DNA of 37,910 bases from a virus, in the IMG/VR virus record IMGVR_UViG_3300050821_002720, positions 1 to 37,910 of that record; one strand, given 5' to 3'. Below, in pieces: positions 6,199 through 14,139 of this stretch. The notes beneath the pieces are model-generated. The model ran no database searches and was not told where the DNA came from. It worked only from the letters and a program-made list of their open reading frames with translations. Each line of letters opens with the position of its first letter. Positions within the stretch are counted from its first letter, which is position 1. Made by a program: the position numbers and the translations under genes.

Positions 6199-6578
6199 GG
6201 TTTGCTCCTTATAATTATGTAAAGAATGCCTACCCCTATAGTCGCCAGGGCTACAAATACCGCCCAGCTTTGGGAATAACCGGCACTCTTGCCCTCAGTT
6301 CTATTTATTCGATCAGTCAGTGCCGCCACTTGGTCGGCTAAGGATTTGTGCTGCACAGTATATTCAGTCCTAGTCATAAAAGTATTAGTCTGGTCAGCCA
6401 ATTGACCCCTAAATTCATTAACGGCATCGAAGCGTTTGTCGGCTGCAATCTCAGCTTTCGTAACCGCTTCCTTAGCTGCCTGAAGCGCTGCCTGTACTGC
6501 CTTATCTTGGTCACTGAAGCGTTGGTCAACATATTGTTTCCAAGAGACTAAAGACGCTGGCATTGGGGAAGTATTCAT
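6195..6578 (-). CDS. Coiled-coil protein with C-terminal membrane anchor (127 aa)
   Basis: Residues 10-95 are a long charged helix (heptad-like Ala/Leu positions, DQDKAVQAALQAAKEAV and QVAALTDRINRTEG). It ends in one transmembrane segment, WAVFVALATIGVGILYIII, and a short basic tail. This tail-anchored coiled-coil form matches XhlA/hemolysin-like accessory proteins of phage lysis cassettes. A second protein of the same layout is encoded at 6845-7180. Function inferred from layout only. Confidence 0.65.
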   Translation of the reverse strand: MNTSPMPASLVSWKQYVDQRFSDQDKAVQAALQAAKEAVTKAEIAADKRFDAVNEFRGQLADQTNTFMTRTEYTVQHKSLADQVAALTDRINRTEGKSAGYSQSWAVFVALATIGVGILYIIIRSKP

Positions 6579-6584
6579 AATAGC

Positions 6585-6848
6585 CTATGGCTTCACCATG
6601 GGGGCTTTATTAAAGCAAATTGCTTCTTGTGTCTTTATATTACTTTGGGGGTTAATAGTTAGAAGACATGCGATATAGGTCTTTACGGCATTAGTTCCTT
6701 TGGCCTGATTAAGCTGGATAGTACTCTGCTGATTGTTTAATTTCTGGGTAACACTAACTGCGAATGGCACTTCTACTAGAGCCGTTAATATGACCAAAAT
6801 AAAAATTATGTAGGTCATATTTATATTGTTCAGTAATGGTAATTTCAT
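6585..6848 (-). CDS. Membrane-anchored small protein, spanin-like topology (87 aa)
   Basis: An N-terminal hydrophobic segment (about residues 10-30, MTYIIFILVILTALVEVPF) acts as a signal anchor. It is followed by a polar domain with two Cys (ACLL and AICF) that could form a disulfide outside the cytoplasm. It resembles an inner-membrane spanin in topology, but there is no lipoprotein partner nested in it, so spanin function is not established. Start overlaps the upstream stop by 4 nt. Confidence 0.55.
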   Translation of the reverse strand: MKLPLLNNINMTYIIFILVILTALVEVPFAVSVTQKLNNQQSTIQLNQAKGTNAVKTYIACLLTINPQSNIKTQEAICFNKAPMVKP

Positions 6849-7180
6849 TTAAAAATCCTTAACCATATAGCCTGGGAAATTCCAGTTAATATAATAATCG
6901 TAACGACCCCTATGATAGCCATTTGCTTAGATACCACAGCATTGTTTTCGCTATCAATACTACTAAGTTTTATAAACTGTACTTGCAAGTCTTGATACTT
7001 TCCTTCTAATCTGGTCAATCGACCGGCTTCTAATGTTTCAAACTGTCGGCGTAAATCTGTTAGTTCAGATTTATGCTCACGACTAGAATCTTGAATGAGT
7101 CTTGTTAGCTCTTTTCTCTGGGCATCAAGACGATCATATATATCTGCATTAGTGATAGGTCTGGAGCTGCTGTTAGCCAT
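6845..7180 (-). CDS. Coiled-coil protein with C-terminal membrane anchor (111 aa), XhlA-like
   Basis: Residues 10-80 form an amphipathic coiled coil (RLDAQRKELTRLIQDSSREH and RRQFETLEAGRLTRLEGKY), followed by the transmembrane helix MAIIGVVTIIILTGISQAIW and a basic end, RIFK. This is the layout of XhlA-type hemolysin/holin-associated proteins. Together with the protein at 6195-6578 it may form a membrane-bound coiled-coil pair. The role in lysis is inferred from the operon. Confidence 0.65.
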   Translation of the reverse strand: MANSSSRPITNADIYDRLDAQRKELTRLIQDSSREHKSELTDLRRQFETLEAGRLTRLEGKYQDLQVQFIKLSSIDSENNAVVSKQMAIIGVVTIIILTGISQAIWLRIFK

Positions 7181-7191
7181 CTACTATATAC

Positions 7192-7317
7192 CTACTCTTT
7201 AAACTTCAGCTTAATCTTAAGACTCTTAAGTTGCTTGCTATTCTTCCCAGCGACATTCAATGCCTCTTTAATCGGGGAGCCTTTACTACCAAGTACCTCT
7301 TTGACTTTCTTACTCAT
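7192..7317 (-). CDS. Small basic protein (41 aa)
   Basis: ATG at 7317 overlaps the TGA of the upstream gene (ATGA). The product is Lys-rich with regular hydrophobics (MSKKVKEVLGSKGSP, LKSLKIKLKFKE), so it is probably a short amphipathic helix plus a basic strand. It is in the same operon as the lysis genes. No family recognised. Coupling and its clean fit between two genes are the evidence. Confidence 0.6.
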   Translation of the reverse strand: MSKKVKEVLGSKGSPIKEALNVAGKNSKQLKSLKIKLKFKE

Positions 7318-7601
7318 TTCTTGCACTCCTTACAATTATCTTCTAAATGTGATTCAAGATTCGTGATCTGCTTCTTTACTTCTACAAGGCTTTTAGCGGC
7401 ATAACTATGGGCTTTACTAGGATTAACCATATGTAACTTCTTGAGCTGGCCAATTACATTATCGCCATGATCACCAAAATGGCGGATATTGTGATCTATG
7501 GAATCAGGCACATGCTTTTCGCGCATCTTTACATCGGCCATAGTTGGCGGATAGTCATGCGGTAAATTCTTTTGCTTAAGAACCTCTTTAACAGCCTTCA
7601 T
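7314..7601 (-). CDS. Hypothetical protein with C-terminal Cys pair (95 aa)
   Basis: First gene of the lysis operon, with GGAGAAGG directly before the ATG. Hydrophilic and helical with many His (DHNIRHFGDHGDN) and a terminal CKECKK that could bind metal or make a disulfide. No membrane segment or signal peptide. It lies directly behind attenuator-type leader 1. Function unknown. Confidence 0.7.
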   Translation of the reverse strand: MKAVKEVLKQKNLPHDYPPTMADVKMREKHVPDSIDHNIRHFGDHGDNVIGQLKKLHMVNPSKAHSYAAKSLVEVKKQITNLESHLEDNCKECKK

Positions 7602-7670
7602 TCCTTCTCCAAATAAAAAGCCCTTCCCTGTTATGAGAAGGGCTACAGTTGCCTACTTCATATTATATCA
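7602..7670 (-). promoter_or_regulatory. Late leader 1: extended -10, TAGGCA, terminator-like hairpin
   Basis: Reading the minus strand: TGATATAAT (-10 at 7662-7667, extended by TG), 6 nt, TAGGCA (7650-7655), 5 nt, hairpin AGCCCTT/AAGGGCT (7619-7644, 12-nt loop), TTTTTATTT, then GGAGAAGG and the ATG. The hairpin plus T-tract sits between promoter and first gene, so transcription should stop unless antiterminated. No -35 at normal spacing. Confidence 0.75.
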
Positions 7671-7685
7671 CGTTGATCTAAGCCC

Positions 7686-7714
7686 TTGATGTCAATAAAT
7701 GCTCTATGTTTATC
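7686..7714 (+). promoter_or_regulatory. Early promoter of groES-groEL, leaderless
   Basis: TTGATG (7686-7691), 17-nt spacer, TTTATC (7709-7714). The ATG of groES is at 7725, 10 nt beyond the -10, so the transcript should begin within about 4 nt of the start codon and carry no Shine-Dalgarno. The 14-mer CTTGATGTCAATAA spanning the -35 recurs exactly at the promoter at 20156. Confidence 0.65.
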
Positions 7715-7724
7715 TTAGTGTAAG

Positions 7725-8012
7725 ATGTTAGCCCTTAAACCGTTACCAGGCCGGATACTTGTTGAGCTAGTAGACAAATATACTCATGTGGCTACAACGG
7801 AACAGAAATATGATACTAATACTGCTGGTATTTGTATTAAAGTTCATACTCTTGGAACAGAATCCTATGAAGATAGGTATTTTGAAATACCGGGTAAACT
7901 TGTCTTCTTCGAGGAGTATAAGGCTCATGCCACCATTGAACGTGACGGCAAGAAATACGCCTTTGTTAAGATAGAAGACCTCGATGGATATGAAGATGTC
8001 GAAACTAACTAA
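7725..8012 (+). CDS. groES: GroES-like co-chaperonin
   Basis: 95 residues, the usual GroES length. LKPLPGRILVELV is the conserved first strand; residues about 20-40 would be the mobile loop that docks on GroEL, here unusual in sequence (HVATTEQKYDTNTAGI). The C-terminal half keeps GKLVFFEEYKA and KYAFVKIEDLDGY, matching the GdiVlF...DIlgv pattern of the family. It caps the GroEL cavity during ATP-driven folding. It overlaps groEL and is transcribed from what looks like a leaderless promoter. The divergent mobile loop suggests it pairs with the phage GroEL rather than the host's. Confidence 0.88.
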   Translation: MLALKPLPGRILVELVDKYTHVATTEQKYDTNTAGICIKVHTLGTESYEDRYFEIPGKLVFFEEYKAHATIERDGKKYAFVKIEDLDGYEDVETN

Positions 8013-9564
8013 AAAAATTATCCACGGAGAAGAAGTCCAGCGTCATATTGCGGCTGGTATTAGCCAGGTTTATGAAGTAGCTAAGGCATCTTATGGCCCC
8101 TCAGCTGGGAATGCTCTCATCGAACTGCCTTATGGTGACCCCCTTATCTCCCGCGATGGTGTAACTAATGTCGAAAAGATCTATTTAGAGGAACCAACCG
8201 AAAATATGGCTGGACGACTCTTAGTTCAGGCCGCCCGCAAGAATAATAAGAAGGTGGGCGATGGCACTACCGCTGTTATTATCCTAGCCTATCATTTATA
8301 CAAGAAAGCTACAGAATTAGTAGCAGCTGGGCAAAACCAAATGGAGGTTAGTCGAATCCTGCAATCCACCGCCGCAGATATTATTGCCCAACTTGATAAG
8401 ATGAAAGTACCAGCCAATGATGCCATCTTGCAGCATGTAGCTAGAGTTTCAGCCGGAGATGAAGCCATTGGTTCTATGATTGCTGACGTTATCAAAGAAG
8501 TGGGTACAGATGGTGGTGTGACAGTTGAGGACTTTGCTGGCTTGGGCATCTACAATGAGCTAGTCGATGGCTTTTACTTCCGCAAAGGTTTTACCAATGT
8601 CAACCTTATTAATGATCCTACTAGCTTAGAGTCACGACATATTGATGCAGACATCCTAATAACCGAGAAGCGGATGGCTACGCCCGCAGATATAGCTCCT
8701 ATCCTAGAAAATATCGTGGCCGCCAGTGGACTTGGCAAAGATTTGGTTCTAGTTGGAGATGTCTCCGAAGAAGTAATGGGGATGCTGCTACTTAATAGGA
8801 TGAAAGCCATTATTAATGTCACGCCAGTTGATCTACCTATTCATGGATCAATGCGCTCTCTGGCTCTCGAAGATCTAGCCCTAGTGACCGGTGGCAAAGT
8901 CTATGTTCAAGGTGCTAATCCTTCAGACTTTGATATCACCATGCTAGGTGCAGCCGAGAAGGTTATTATCAATGAGTTCAGCACTACTATCATTGGTGGC
9001 GAGAGTGCCGCCGAAGATGTGTCTATACGGGTAGCCGAGCTTCATAAGCAATTAGGTGAAGCTGACTCAACGGTGACTACAGACGCGCTCAAAGAACGTT
9101 TGGCGCGGCTAACTGGCAAAGTAGCCATTATCCGAGTCGGTGGTGCAACTGAGGTAGAGCAGAAAGAAGTTAAGTTACGGGTAGAAGATTCTGTCTGTGC
9201 TGTCCAGGCGGCTATCAAAGATGGCGTAGTTCCTGGTGGAGGCGTAGCCTTGGCTAGAGTTGCTCCTCTAAGCCTATTCTTGGTAGATGTCTTCAATGAG
9301 CCTTTCAATCAATTGGTAGAGAATGCTGGCTATAGTGCAGATAAGGCTTTGTGGACTATGCTGGCCAAAAAGAATGATTGGTTTGGCTACGACCTGACCG
9401 CTAAAGACTTTGCCTATAAGCCGGTTGATCTTATGGAGGCTGGGATCATTGACCCTACTCTAGTTGTAAAAGAAGTAGTCCAAAATGCTACTAGCATTAT
9501 CGCCAAACTTATAACGGTTAAGCCTAGCATTACTATTGCTAACAGGGATGAGAAACATGACTGA
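7996..9564 (+). CDS. groEL: GroEL-like chaperonin, phage-encoded
   Basis: About 522 residues (E. coli: 548). ATPase signatures are present: SYGPSAGN near 32-39, DGVTNVEKI, VGDGTTAVI (catalytic-loop Asp at about 89), RVEDS (equivalent of Asp398), GGGVAL, and AGIIDPT near the end. The apical domain is divergent, and the C-terminal GGM-repeat tail is missing; it ends in a charged NRDEKHD. The start is uncertain between 7984, 7990 and 7996; 7996 gives the most family-like N-terminus. Expected role: folding of capsid or other phage proteins with the adjacent GroES. Few phages encode both partners. Confidence 0.93.
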   Translation: MSKLTKKIIHGEEVQRHIAAGISQVYEVAKASYGPSAGNALIELPYGDPLISRDGVTNVEKIYLEEPTENMAGRLLVQAARKNNKKVGDGTTAVIILAYHLYKKATELVAAGQNQMEVSRILQSTAADIIAQLDKMKVPANDAILQHVARVSAGDEAIGSMIADVIKEVGTDGGVTVEDFAGLGIYNELVDGFYFRKGFTNVNLINDPTSLESRHIDADILITEKRMATPADIAPILENIVAASGLGKDLVLVGDVSEEVMGMLLLNRMKAIINVTPVDLPIHGSMRSLALEDLALVTGGKVYVQGANPSDFDITMLGAAEKVIINEFSTTIIGGESAAEDVSIRVAELHKQLGEADSTVTTDALKERLARLTGKVAIIRVGGATEVEQKEVKLRVEDSVCAVQAAIKDGVVPGGGVALARVAPLSLFLVDVFNEPFNQLVENAGYSADKALWTMLAKKNDWFGYDLTAKDFAYKPVDLMEAGIIDPTLVVKEVVQNATSIIAKLITVKPSITIANRDEKHD

Positions 9565-9745
9565 TATAAACTATCGCATTGTCCCTGGTGATGGATACTT
9601 CCTGGTGGAAGCATATAAACCTATAGGTAAAAGCAATAATATTAAAGCAGGATGGATCAAGGTTACAGAGAGTATTGATGTCAAAGATCTTAGGGACTAT
9701 ATGCTTAAAGCCATGGAGATTTTGCTTAAGGAGTTGGCTAAATGA
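9557..9745 (+). CDS. Hypothetical protein (62 aa)
   Basis: The ATG at 9557 overlaps the end of groEL, with GGATGAG a few bases upstream; ATG 9548 is an alternative. Small alpha/beta-like protein with a YFLVEAYKP strand and a C-terminal helix (DYMLKAMEILLKEL). In operon with the chaperonins and overlaps the next gene by 4 nt. No family recognised. Confidence 0.65.
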   Translation: MTDINYRIVPGDGYFLVEAYKPIGKSNNIKAGWIKVTESIDVKDLRDYMLKAMEILLKELAK

Positions 9746-10026
9746 CTAGCACTTATGAAGTGGCGATATTAATTCTCCTAGCATTACTCTTTTACATTGT
9801 CGTCTTTGTATTGTCCGTTATTAGGATCATTGACGCCATTCGGGATAAACCTAAGTCCATAGCCCCCAAAGTAGAGCCATTTGTGACATCCAGTAATCCG
9901 GCTCTTAGCAATGAGTTTACTGCCGGAAATGACGATGAATCGGTTATTGTTAATCCTAAATCTCCTCAACTTGTAGCTTGGGAGGAGGAACAGGCTGTGA
10001 ATAAGATTAACCTGAAACCACAATGA
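9742..10026 (+). CDS. Single-pass membrane protein (94 aa)
   Basis: An N-terminal transmembrane helix (residues 7-29, VAILILLALLFYIVVFVLSV) is followed by a basic stop-transfer (IRDKPK) and a polar, disordered cytoplasmic-type tail. Start overlaps the previous stop (ATGA). Early-region membrane proteins of this kind sometimes act in superinfection exclusion; nothing here proves that. Confidence 0.65.
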   Translation: MTSTYEVAILILLALLFYIVVFVLSVIRIIDAIRDKPKSIAPKVEPFVTSSNPALSNEFTAGNDDESVIVNPKSPQLVAWEEEQAVNKINLKPQ

Positions 10027-10226
10027 AAATATTTCATCGGCACAAATGGAAAACATATATTAGAGTCCCTTATATATGGTATCAAGGCCCAAGTTACAAA
10101 GAAGTCGTACTTCATATAAAGACCTGTGAGAACTGCCCTGCTGTTAAATATGTGGCCAAGCCTTCGGGATATTTGATCTTGGAAAAAGGCATTCATGGAA
10201 AAGCAATTTTGGTGGATGGCAAATGA
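10023..10226 (+). CDS. Hypothetical protein with CxxC (67 aa)
   Basis: Starts at ATG 10023, overlapping the previous TGA. Aromatic-rich (YIRVPYIWYQGPSY) with one CENC pair and an N-terminal HRHK cluster, so it could coordinate a metal through His and Cys. Coupled at both ends by 4-nt overlaps. No family recognised. Confidence 0.6.
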   Translation: MKIFHRHKWKTYIRVPYIWYQGPSYKEVVLHIKTCENCPAVKYVAKPSGYLILEKGIHGKAILVDGK

Positions 10227-10453
10227 AATCGACAGGATATATTATCAACGGTATTTACTACACCAAAGATCCCACTGTGCCGGAGCTTATAGATAAGCAT
10301 AGTAGTACAGATAAGCTTTATGACCATGACCGGCAACGTGAGAACCACGGCCGGGACTTGATACAACCGTGGGTGAACGGTGATCCTAACCAACAATTTA
10401 TCGAACAATATCCAGAAGAAGCTAAACAATATGGGTTTATAGAAGGAGAATAA
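10223..10453 (+). CDS. Conserved-type small phage protein (76 aa)
   Basis: Has the pattern IINGIYYTKD ... HDRQRENHGRDLIQPWVNGDPN ... EEAKQYGF. Small proteins with this hydrophilic D-R-Q-R-x-x-H-x-x-D-IQP-x-x-NG-PN core recur in many phages without a known function. Predicted mainly helical and soluble. Coupled by overlap to the upstream gene; the next gene starts 2 nt after its stop. Confidence 0.65.
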   Translation: MKSTGYIINGIYYTKDPTVPELIDKHSSTDKLYDHDRQRENHGRDLIQPWVNGDPNQQFIEQYPEEAKQYGFIEGE

Positions 10454-10454
10454 G

Positions 10455-10706
10455 TTGGGCAGCATAAAGAACAAAACCAATGATGAACAATCACATACAT
10501 TGACCGAAACTGAATTTAATGTAGTAATGAACTTAAATGTGGCCAAGCAGACTGCCCTAGAGCAAATGAATAGAGCCATCTCAACCTATCTAAAAGGTGT
10601 GTGCAGCACTAGGCTGGGCTACACAGCTGAAGAAGACTTGCAGTTTGAACTAGACTTTGCTAATGAGAAACATGAGCTTAAGATTACTAGATTTCCTAAG
10701 AAGTAA
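10455..10706 (+). CDS. Hypothetical protein (83 aa), TTG start
   Basis: TTG at 10455 lies about 6 nt after GAAGGAG, which decides the start. Sequence: polar N-terminus, a central helix (VVMNLNVAKQTALEQMNRAI) and a charged C-terminal strand/helix. Single Cys. Last gene of the groES-groEL operon before a 90-nt gap with its own promoter. No family recognised. Confidence 0.6.
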   Translation: MGSIKNKTNDEQSHTLTETEFNVVMNLNVAKQTALEQMNRAISTYLKGVCSTRLGYTAEEDLQFELDFANEKHELKITRFPKK

Positions 10707-10758
10707 GGGCGTCCAATATTGTAATGTGCGACATGTCCTTTATTAACATAAAGGTATA

Positions 10759-10787
10759 TTGACATCATTATTGACAATTGATACAAT
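10759..10787 (+). promoter_or_regulatory. Consensus sigma70 promoter, leaderless
   Basis: TTGACA (10759-10764), exactly 17 nt, TACAAT (10782-10787). This is the best sigma70-type match I found in the window. The ATG at 10797 is 9 nt past the -10, so the mRNA should start at or within about 3 nt of it. The -35 region TTGACATCA is the reverse complement of the core of the TTGATGTCAA motif at the 7686 and 20156 promoters. Confidence 0.75.
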
Positions 10788-10796
10788 ACCCCTGTT

Positions 10797-11321
10797 ATGA
10801 AGAAAATAGTGGCAGTCGTGATATCAGTAATAGTTCTAGCTGGTGGAAGTGCTGGGGCCATACATTTAGCTAATACAAGCAAGAGCTATACATTCACTAC
10901 TGGACATGATTCACAGACAATTGGCTCCAAAGCAATTCAGTCCACTAAGCAGACCGGATCTGAACCACCAACTACACCTGTAAATAGCAGTTCTAGCCCG
11001 ACGCCTACTGCTAATCAAACTAGCAGTGATGCCCCTATTGCTAATGCATCGCCTTCTAGCCAGTCTAGTATCGAGTCGTCAAATCCATCACCGGCCAGCA
11101 ATTCTAATGCCTGTAACCCAAATATAGTCTCTCAGTGGGATTCCCTAATCCAACAGGTTATAGCGAATGATAATAATGAGGCTAATATAAGAAGTCAGAT
11201 TGCTGCCTCCGGCAATACACCTTATCTCACCAATCAATTACAGCAATATATCACCCAATATAACACCTTAGATATACAAGAGAGTGTTATTAAGGGCCAG
11301 AATCCTAACTGTACTCTTTAA
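10797..11321 (+). CDS. Secreted or membrane-anchored protein with Ser/Thr linker (174 aa)
   Basis: N-terminal signal sequence or anchor (KK then VAVVISVIVLAGGSAGAIH, residues 1-24), followed by about 75 residues rich in Ser, Thr, Pro and Asn (an extended, low-complexity surface linker). The C-terminal 70-residue helical domain is bounded by two Cys (NACNP and NPNCTL) likely to form a disulfide. It has its own near-consensus leaderless promoter. Expected outside the cytoplasmic membrane. A phage protein displayed early on the host surface could alter receptors or block superinfection; this is inference. Its stop overlaps that of the convergent gene. Confidence 0.75.
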   Translation: MKKIVAVVISVIVLAGGSAGAIHLANTSKSYTFTTGHDSQTIGSKAIQSTKQTGSEPPTTPVNSSSSPTPTANQTSSDAPIANASPSSQSSIESSNPSPASNSNACNPNIVSQWDSLIQQVIANDNNEANIRSQIAASGNTPYLTNQLQQYITQYNTLDIQESVIKGQNPNCTL

Positions 11322-13300
11322 GGCGTAGCAGCTGTAGGCACAGTTCCTAATAGGCCCCCACTATTTCCACCAATAGCATTTAGAATGCTCTGTAAAGTAT
11401 TCATGCTCCCTGCGGCAGCCGGAGCATTCTGAGTCAGGCTAGGTAGTGGGGTAGAAATGCCAAGGCTTTGTAGCTGTTGGTTAAGTTGATTGGCCTGGGC
11501 ATTATAGCCACTACTACTAGTTAAAGAAGCCGGGCCACCAGTAAAGGTTTGGCCTATCTCATTTAGTAGACCAGGAGCAGCGCCTTGTCCACCTCCGGCT
11601 TGGCCAAACTCCTGCTCCAATGCCTGCAAGGTGGCATTGGCTACAGATGCTTTTTGTAGAGTAGGAATGAGCGCTTGTAAGGCACTCGTGCTAGAAGTCA
11701 TGGCCGCTGGTGAGGTTGCTCTTAAAGGATCGGCTTGGGCAGTTTGCATATTGCCCATTAATTGTTGGACAAGTTGTAGGAGTGGGCTTGTTGCTGCGGT
11801 TATATTAGCGGTCGTGTCAGATTGACCTCCGGCACCGCCCATAGATGTTGGTGACATATTATTACCTCCTTGCTGTGGTTGTGTAATGTCGTTAGGTGAA
11901 TTGGCTACTACTTGGGCAACTGGTGGTACGAATTTGGACACGCGCTGAAGCAGCCCACCGGCTTTCGGGGCAATAGCACCGCCACCCTTCATTGCTCCCT
12001 TGAATAAACTAGCTAGGGCGCTCCCATGATTACCCTGAACAGTATGTGCGGCCGCATTAGCTAAATCATGTATGCCTGGGCTGGATGGCGCGGGTCTATC
12101 TGCTGCCCCAGCTAATTTAATTCTGCCTAATGCCCTGTCGGTATTGGTAACATTCTCAATATCATCTATAGCCTTATTAGATAGATTGCCCATCTGAGCA
12201 AATTTCTGCATTTCAGGTATGATGTCGCTGTAACTTTGAGCGCCATTGACAGTGTTTGCTATATGCTTAGATAATGGTTCACCATATTTCTGAGCCAAGA
12301 CCGCCTGTTCATCAGGAGTAATTTCAGATGCTTTAATATTAGCATTGACTTCAGGACTTGAGTTTAGCTTATTAACTAAATCATCTCTTATGCTTTGTAG
12401 CTGGGCGCGATTAGCCTTTAGCTGAGTAGTGTCTGCGCCACTGCCGCTGCGTTCAATCTGAGCAATCTGATAATCCTTGTCGCCCATTTCAGAACCAAGC
12501 GACTGGGTTAGTTGCCGAACTGAAGTTGCCGGAAGTTGGTTTGGTATAGAGCCATCTGGCCCCACAGGGATATTAGCGTTAGTATATGCCCGTAGTAGCG
12601 AATTGGCTTCTGGAGTACCTAACTTTCCTTCTTGCGCTAATTTGTATGCAGGATTTGTAGCACCTGAAGTATCTATATTTATATTTTGCAAGCTTTTATC
12701 TATAGCACCATTCAGATCGAAACCAGCATTAGCCACTTGCTTCATTTGGTACGGATCAGATGAGTCAAAACCCATACTGTCTACAAACTTCTGGTTCTCG
12801 CCAAGTTTAGATAGGCTTGCTACTTTCTGAGGGATAGCACCATAGTTAAGTTTAGTAGCCGCAGCTTTATTCTCTAGTGCGTCTTGAGCTACGCCTTCTT
12901 CAGCTTTGGTTGCAGTATTCTCCCCTACTTTAGATAACAAACCGCCAAAGCCATTTAGCGCACCACCTATCGCTTCTCCACCAGCCTGCCCAATGCCTCC
13001 TTCTAAAGCAGAAGTCCCCACTCCGCTAGCTATCCCTTGATGTGTAAATAAGTTTTCTAAGGCTTTACCAGCCGCGCCACCGGCTGCGGCTGCCCCGGCA
13101 TCTAAGGCCGTACCTCCAACACCTGTGACCGCATCTAGTGCATTTAGAGGGACGCCTATGATACCACCGGCAATGCTGCCCGCAGTTGGGAGTAGTCTTT
13201 CTAGTAGGTTTGGCTGGCCAGAAGATCTTGTGGCATTACCTCCTCCACTATTGCCTGGATCGGTTGCACCCGCATAGCCTTGTGGAATATTAGGATTCAT
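11318..13300 (-). CDS. Putative internal virion / DNA-injection protein (660 aa)
   Basis: Long, low-complexity Ala/Gly/Gln/Asn-rich protein. The first 150 residues contain Gly/Ala-rich hydrophobic stretches (AGSIAGGIIGVPLNAL, DAGAAAAGGAAGKAL) that could insert in membranes; the centre is helical; the C-terminal third is Gln/Pro/Ser-rich. Podovirus ejection proteins have this composition and position, downstream of tail genes. It starts 2 nt after the upstream stop without a Shine-Dalgarno (coupled). No sequence motif confirms the role, and no lytic transglycosylase motif is visible. Confidence 0.6.
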   Translation of the reverse strand: MNPNIPQGYAGATDPGNSGGGNATRSSGQPNLLERLLPTAGSIAGGIIGVPLNALDAVTGVGGTALDAGAAAAGGAAGKALENLFTHQGIASGVGTSALEGGIGQAGGEAIGGALNGFGGLLSKVGENTATKAEEGVAQDALENKAAATKLNYGAIPQKVASLSKLGENQKFVDSMGFDSSDPYQMKQVANAGFDLNGAIDKSLQNINIDTSGATNPAYKLAQEGKLGTPEANSLLRAYTNANIPVGPDGSIPNQLPATSVRQLTQSLGSEMGDKDYQIAQIERSGSGADTTQLKANRAQLQSIRDDLVNKLNSSPEVNANIKASEITPDEQAVLAQKYGEPLSKHIANTVNGAQSYSDIIPEMQKFAQMGNLSNKAIDDIENVTNTDRALGRIKLAGAADRPAPSSPGIHDLANAAAHTVQGNHGSALASLFKGAMKGGGAIAPKAGGLLQRVSKFVPPVAQVVANSPNDITQPQQGGNNMSPTSMGGAGGQSDTTANITAATSPLLQLVQQLMGNMQTAQADPLRATSPAAMTSSTSALQALIPTLQKASVANATLQALEQEFGQAGGGQGAAPGLLNEIGQTFTGGPASLTSSSGYNAQANQLNQQLQSLGISTPLPSLTQNAPAAAGSMNTLQSILNAIGGNSGGLLGTVPTAATP

Positions 13301-13302
13301 GG

Positions 13303-14139
13303 TTATTGTAAGTTAATATTTCCGCCTTGTAAGCCTCGGCTATTAGCTGTACCCAAGCTTAAAGTTCCAGGGTTTGCTGTCGTAACTTTTAGACCAGAAC
13401 TAGGAACTGACGCATTAGTGCTTGATGGCTTACTAGCATTTGGCTGGTTTTGCTGAACCTGTAGATTAATGAGTGCAGCTTGGGCCAAAGATTGCTGGGC
13501 GGCGGCATAAGAAGCTTGGGCTGCTCCATATTGGGCTGCCTGTTGAGCAGATAGAGTTCCCTGTTGCTGGTAAAGGTTAGCGAAGTATTGCATCTGACTC
13601 TGGGCAGATTGCTGTTGAGATAGAGCATTAGCATAGATGTCTTGGAGGTTCTGGGACTTCAGCTGTTCGCCTTGCAAGCCAAGACCGGTTTGCTGATTGG
13701 CTTGGGTCTGGCTCAGGCTAGCTAATCCCATCAGGTTAGTCAGTGAGTTATTGGCATTAGTCAGTCCAGGCTGCATATTGCCTAATAGATTAGAATAGAG
13801 ATTGGCTGTCTGACCGGCAGTAGCGCCAGAATAATTACTCATCTGTTGAGTAGCTGTTGGTAGATTAGCGATTTGATTCTGAATAGCTGTTAGTTGATTG
13901 GTGGCCTGAGCGGTTTGCTGAGGGTTGTATCCGTACATGCTCTGGGCATTACTAAGATTCTGCCCATATTGCTGATTTAAATCAGGCAAATTATTGGTAT
14001 ATGCTTGGAGATTGGCATTGGCTCCTTGGGCCTGATTAACATCATTGCCATATTGCTGCCCATATTGCTGACTCTGAGCATTAAACTGATTAGCCATTTG
14101 CTGACCCTGAGCGTAGATACCGGCGGTAGTAGGATTCAT
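13303..14139 (-). CDS. Gln/Asn/Ala-rich virion protein, likely ejected (278 aa)
   Basis: ATG at 14139 has GGAGAA 5 nt upstream; a longer reading from a TTG at 14169 lies inside the terminator hairpin and is rejected. About a third of the residues are Gln, Asn or Ala in helical repeats (YGQQYGNDVNQAQG and QSAQSQMQYFANLYQQQG), predicted as long helices. This resembles coiled, Gln-rich internal virion proteins of podoviruses. First gene of a two-gene operon behind leader 2. Confidence 0.6.
   Translation of the reverse strand: MNPTTAGIYAQGQQMANQFNAQSQQYGQQYGNDVNQAQGANANLQAYTNNLPDLNQQYGQNLSNAQSMYGYNPQQTAQATNQLTAIQNQIANLPTATQQMSNYSGATAGQTANLYSNLLGNMQPGLTNANNSLTNLMGLASLSQTQANQQTGLGLQGEQLKSQNLQDIYANALSQQQSAQSQMQYFANLYQQQGTLSAQQAAQYGAAQASYAAAQQSLAQAALINLQVQQNQPNASKPSSTNASVPSSGLKVTTANPGTLSLGTANSRGLQGGNINLQ

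Noticed and set aside
8017-8025. TTATCCACG in groEL as a DnaA box
   Set aside because: Single near match inside coding sequence with no other origin features.
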